Below, piece after piece: positions 61,997 to 64,000 of a stretch of DNA of 64,000 bases. Each line of letters starts with the position of its first letter. Position 1 is the first letter of the stretch. Under the pieces are notes generated by a model, which had not been told where the DNA came from, did not search any database, and was given only the letters and a program-made list of their open reading frames with translations. The position numbers and the translations under genes were made by a program. This stretch comes from Pseudomonas lini (GTDB lineage: Bacteria; Pseudomonadota; Gammaproteobacteria; Pseudomonadales; Pseudomonadaceae), in NCBI RefSeq assembly GCF_030812475.1, contig NZ_JAUSSR010000002.1, positions 1 to 64,000 on the forward strand, given 5' to 3'.

Positions 61997-63220
61997 ATGC
62001 GTGCAATGACATACCACGGAGCCCATGACGTCAAAATCGAAACGGTCCCCGATCCCGTTATTGAAGCCCCCGACGACATTATTTTACGGGTGACGGCCAC
62101 CGCCATTTGCGGATCGGATTTGCACCTGTATCGAGGCAAGATTCCAACCGTCGAGCACGGCGACATTTTTGGTCATGAGTTCATGGGCATCGTCGAAGAA
62201 ACCGGTTCGGCGGTGACGGCGGTGCAGCGCGGTGATCGGGTGGTGATCCCGTTCGTGATTGCGTGTGGCGAGTGCTTTTTTTGCCAGCGCGATCTGTTCG
62301 CCAGTTGTGAAACCACCAACACCGGACGTGGCGCTATCATAAATAAAAAAGCGATTCCACCGCCGGCCGCCTTGTTCGGTTTCAGTCGCCTGTATGGCGG
62401 CATCCCCGGTGGGCAGGCCGAGCTGGTCCGGGTGCCCAAGGCCAACATCGGGCCCTTCAAGATTCCCGGACTGCTGGCGGACGAGAAAGTGTTGTTTCTG
62501 TCGGACATCCTGCCCACGGCATGGCAGGCGGTATTGAACACCGGGATCGGGCCGGGCTCCAGCATTGCAATTTATGGCGCCGGGCCGGTGGGGCTGTTGA
62601 GTGCGGCGTGCGCGAAGATGTTCGGTGCCGAGCAAATCTTCATGGTCGACCATCACGACTATCGGCTGGCATATGCCCAGCGCACCTATGGCGTGATTGC
62701 GATCAACTTCGATGACGACGACGATCCGGCGGACACCATCATTCGCCAGACGGCGGGCAGCCGTGGAGTGGACGCGGTGATCGATGCCGTCGGGTTCGAA
62801 GCCAAGGGCAGTACCACGGAAACGCTGCTCGCCACGCTAAAACTCGAAGGCAGCAGCGGCAAGGCGCTACGCCAGTGCATCGCCTCCGTGCGCCGGGGTG
62901 GGGTGGTAAGTGTGCCAGGCGTCTATTCCGGATTTATCCACGGTTTCCTGTTTGGCGATGCGTTCGATAAGGGCCTGACGTTCAAAATGGGCCAGACCCA
63001 TGTGCAACGCTATTTGCCGGAATTGCTCGGGCACATTGAAACAGGACGCCTGCAGCCGGAGGCGATCATCACTCATCGCATGTCTTTGGAGCAGGTGGCC
63101 GAGGGGTACAGGATTTTCGACAAAAAAGAGGAGGAGTGCCGCAAGGTGATTCTCACGCCCGGTTCCAATGATGTGCCGCTGGCCGAAACGGTGGAAACTG
63201 CGCCGATACCAGCGTTATAG
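61997..63220 (+). CDS. Zinc-dependent alcohol dehydrogenase (formaldehyde dehydrogenase-like)
   Basis: 407-residue MDR enzyme from ATG 61997, after GAGGATG. Catalytic zinc ligands are in [10 protein letters not shown] and GHEFMG; the structural zinc loop is [15 protein letters not shown] with four cysteines. The NAD domain begins [16 protein letters not shown]. The long form with a loop after the zinc site fits the glutathione-independent formaldehyde dehydrogenase-like group. Likely oxidises small aldehydes or alcohols under stress; the divergent hemerythrin gene supports a stress setting. Confidence 0.9.
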   Translation: MRAMTYHGAHDVKIETVPDPVIEAPDDIILRVTATAICGSDLHLYRGKIPTVEHGDIFGHEFMGIVEETGSAVTAVQRGDRVVIPFVIACGECFFCQRDLFASCETTNTGRGAIINKKAIPPPAALFGFSRLYGGIPGGQAELVRVPKANIGPFKIPGLLADEKVLFLSDILPTAWQAVLNTGIGPGSSIAIYGAGPVGLLSAACAKMFGAEQIFMVDHHDYRLAYAQRTYGVIAINFDDDDDPADTIIRQTAGSRGVDAVIDAVGFEAKGSTTETLLATLKLEGSSGKALRQCIASVRRGGVVSVPGVYSGFIHGFLFGDAFDKGLTFKMGQTHVQRYLPELLGHIETGRLQPEAIITHRMSLEQVAEGYRIFDKKEEECRKVILTPGSNDVPLAETVETAPIPAL

Positions 63221-63248
63221 GTCCCATTCACTTCTGGCGCCGAATCAA

Positions 63249-63419
63249 CTGTAGGAGCTGGCTTGCCAGCGAAGGCATTTTTATAGGCACTGCATGGCTC
63301 AAGGACGCCTTCGCTGCGGTGCGGCGTTCCGACAAGCCAGCTCCTGCAAGGGATCTTTGCCGGCGCGGGATTGTTTACAGCCTCGATTCCTTGTGGGAGC
63401 GAGCCTGCTCGCGAAGAGG
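63249..63419. repeat. Cluster of three REP-like copies
   Basis: GTAGGAGCTGGCTTGCCAGC at 63251-63270, an inverted diverged copy with GACAAGCCAGCTCC around 63331-63344, and GGGAGCGAGCCTGCTCGCG at 63395-63413. They lie between convergent genes, a typical REP location. Confidence 0.75.
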
Positions 63420-63435
63420 CCGCGTACACCTGCCG

Positions 63436-63732
63436 TTAAACCCTGGACTCGGCTTCCCGATGCAGACGTTGCGCGTTTTGCGTAGACGGCGAAACCGGAG
63501 GGAAATCTGTATTGAGCACGCGCAAATGTTCGATCGCTTCCTTGAACTTCAGGTTAGCCTTCCTGCGTATTTCCAGATAGCGATCGAACAGCTCCCCATC
63601 CATCTCGCTGCCATCGAGCAACTCGAACGCGCTGCGGTTGAGCGCCTGGGCTTCGTCAAACATTTGTCGATTGCGTTCCAGGGCAAACGCCCGGCAGGCT
63701 TTGATTTCTTCGCAGGTTGAATAGTGGACCAT
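63436..63732 (-). CDS. Hypothetical small helical protein
   Basis: 98-residue protein from ATG 63732, with AAGGTG before it; a longer frame to 63780 has a poorer start. The sequence MVHYSTCEEIKACRAFALE is followed by charged amphipathic helices rich in Arg, Glu and Leu. No family is recognised. It lies 185 bases from the antiporter gene end on the same strand. Confidence 0.6.
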   Translation of the reverse strand: MVHYSTCEEIKACRAFALERNRQMFDEAQALNRSAFELLDGSEMDGELFDRYLEIRRKANLKFKEAIEHLRVLNTDFPPVSPSTQNAQRLHREAESRV

Positions 63733-63917
63733 GACCAGCACCTTATTTTTCGAGGTCCCTTCTAATAGGCTTGGAGCCACAGGGGAACCGAACCTGAACC
63801 ATCCTTCCGTATAAAAAAACGGCGGGATTAAGTGTGTGACCTGCGGGATCGCCCAAGGATTTCAAATTTATGCAGGCGAAAATTCGATGCGTTCAGCGGT
63901 AAAGCTCAGGGGTAAAA

Positions 63918-64000
63918 TCAAATATCCTGTTTTTTCCGCCGTTCATATCGAGCCAGGATGGGTTGGGTGCTGATTCCGTGGATAAGAATGCTCAGCGCGA
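63918..64000 (-). CDS. 3' end of probable cation/proton antiporter
   Basis: Last 26 codons and the stop (63918-63920) of a gene that enters from the right edge. The visible C-terminus is LSILIHGISTQPILARYERR plus KKQDI. An SxxIHGxxxxPLL-like helix end followed by a short basic tail is typical of CPA1/NhaP-type sodium/proton antiporters. The identification rests only on this tail. Confidence 0.55.
   Translation of the reverse strand, partial: ALSILIHGISTQPILARYERRKKQDI

Noticed and set aside
43190..63419. CRISPR-like array of repeats
   Set aside because: The repeated units are REP palindromes with irregular spacing and no adjacent cas genes.
1..64000. tRNA, rRNA, integrase or IS transposase
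   Set aside because: None was recognised by reading; a tRNAscan-SE, Infernal and ISfinder run would settle this.

Overview
The window looks like chromosomal DNA of a Pseudomonas of the fluorescens group. This rests on recognisable protein types (split PntAA/PntAB transhydrogenase, OprD porin, DUF1652 and DUF1059 proteins, MocR-type regulator, bacterial FAN1), on high GC with Pseudomonas-like codon use, and on many Pseudomonas-type REP palindromes (GTAGGAGCGAGCTTGCTCGC and variants) in the right half. No rRNA, tRNA, CRISPR array, integrase or IS transposase was recognised.

Layout. 1-1360: start of the pnt operon (minus strand). 1910-10626: a catabolic island with a Gfo/Idh/MocA dehydrogenase, a shikimate dehydrogenase-like enzyme, an MHS-family importer, a divergent IclR regulator with a clear palindromic operator, a 2-keto-4-pentenoate hydratase-like gene broken by a one-base frameshift, an FAH-family hydrolase, an EthD-like protein and an OprD porin. 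11255-17714: a tight seven-gene operon with a membrane desaturase/hydroxylase, an OpuC/OsmF-type quaternary-amine ABC importer, a flavin monooxygenase of the NtaA/SnaA type and a soluble PhnD-like binding protein.

17953-35297 is the most interesting part: fifteen same-strand genes, most with overlapping start/stop codons. They encode a fatty acyl-AMP ligase, two acyl carrier proteins, a FabF-like ketosynthase, an extended SDR, an acyl-CoA dehydrogenase-like flavoenzyme, two histidine-rich membrane proteins (one with desaturase boxes), a class-III aminotransferase fused to an acyl-ACP-reductase-like domain, a SRPBCC protein, and an acyltransferase of the GNAT type resembling YghO and bacterial ceramide synthase. 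A LolD-like ATPase, a large FtsX-type permease, a LolA-like periplasmic protein and a DUF1302-like outer-membrane protein complete the set. My reading is a pathway that turns a carrier-bound fatty acid into a long-chain amine (as in tambjamine biosynthesis), probably N-acylates it to a ceramide-like amide, and exports the lipid with a dedicated Lol-like route. The product is inferred, not known.

35418-64000 is mostly ordinary chromosome: DUF1059 protein, LysR regulator, MDR oxidoreductase, an unrecognised 486-residue protein overlapping a MocR regulator, phosphoglucomutase, pirin, a UvrD-type helicase, a decayed polyamine locus (AraC pseudogene, intact FAD amine oxidase, cupin-PotF deletion remnant, semialdehyde dehydrogenase, LysR), a FAN1 nuclease overlapping a Fe-S DEAD2 helicase, a zeta-toxin-like kinase, a PAS hybrid histidine kinase, small membrane proteins, hemerythrin, a zinc alcohol dehydrogenase, and the 3' end of a probable cation/proton antiporter.
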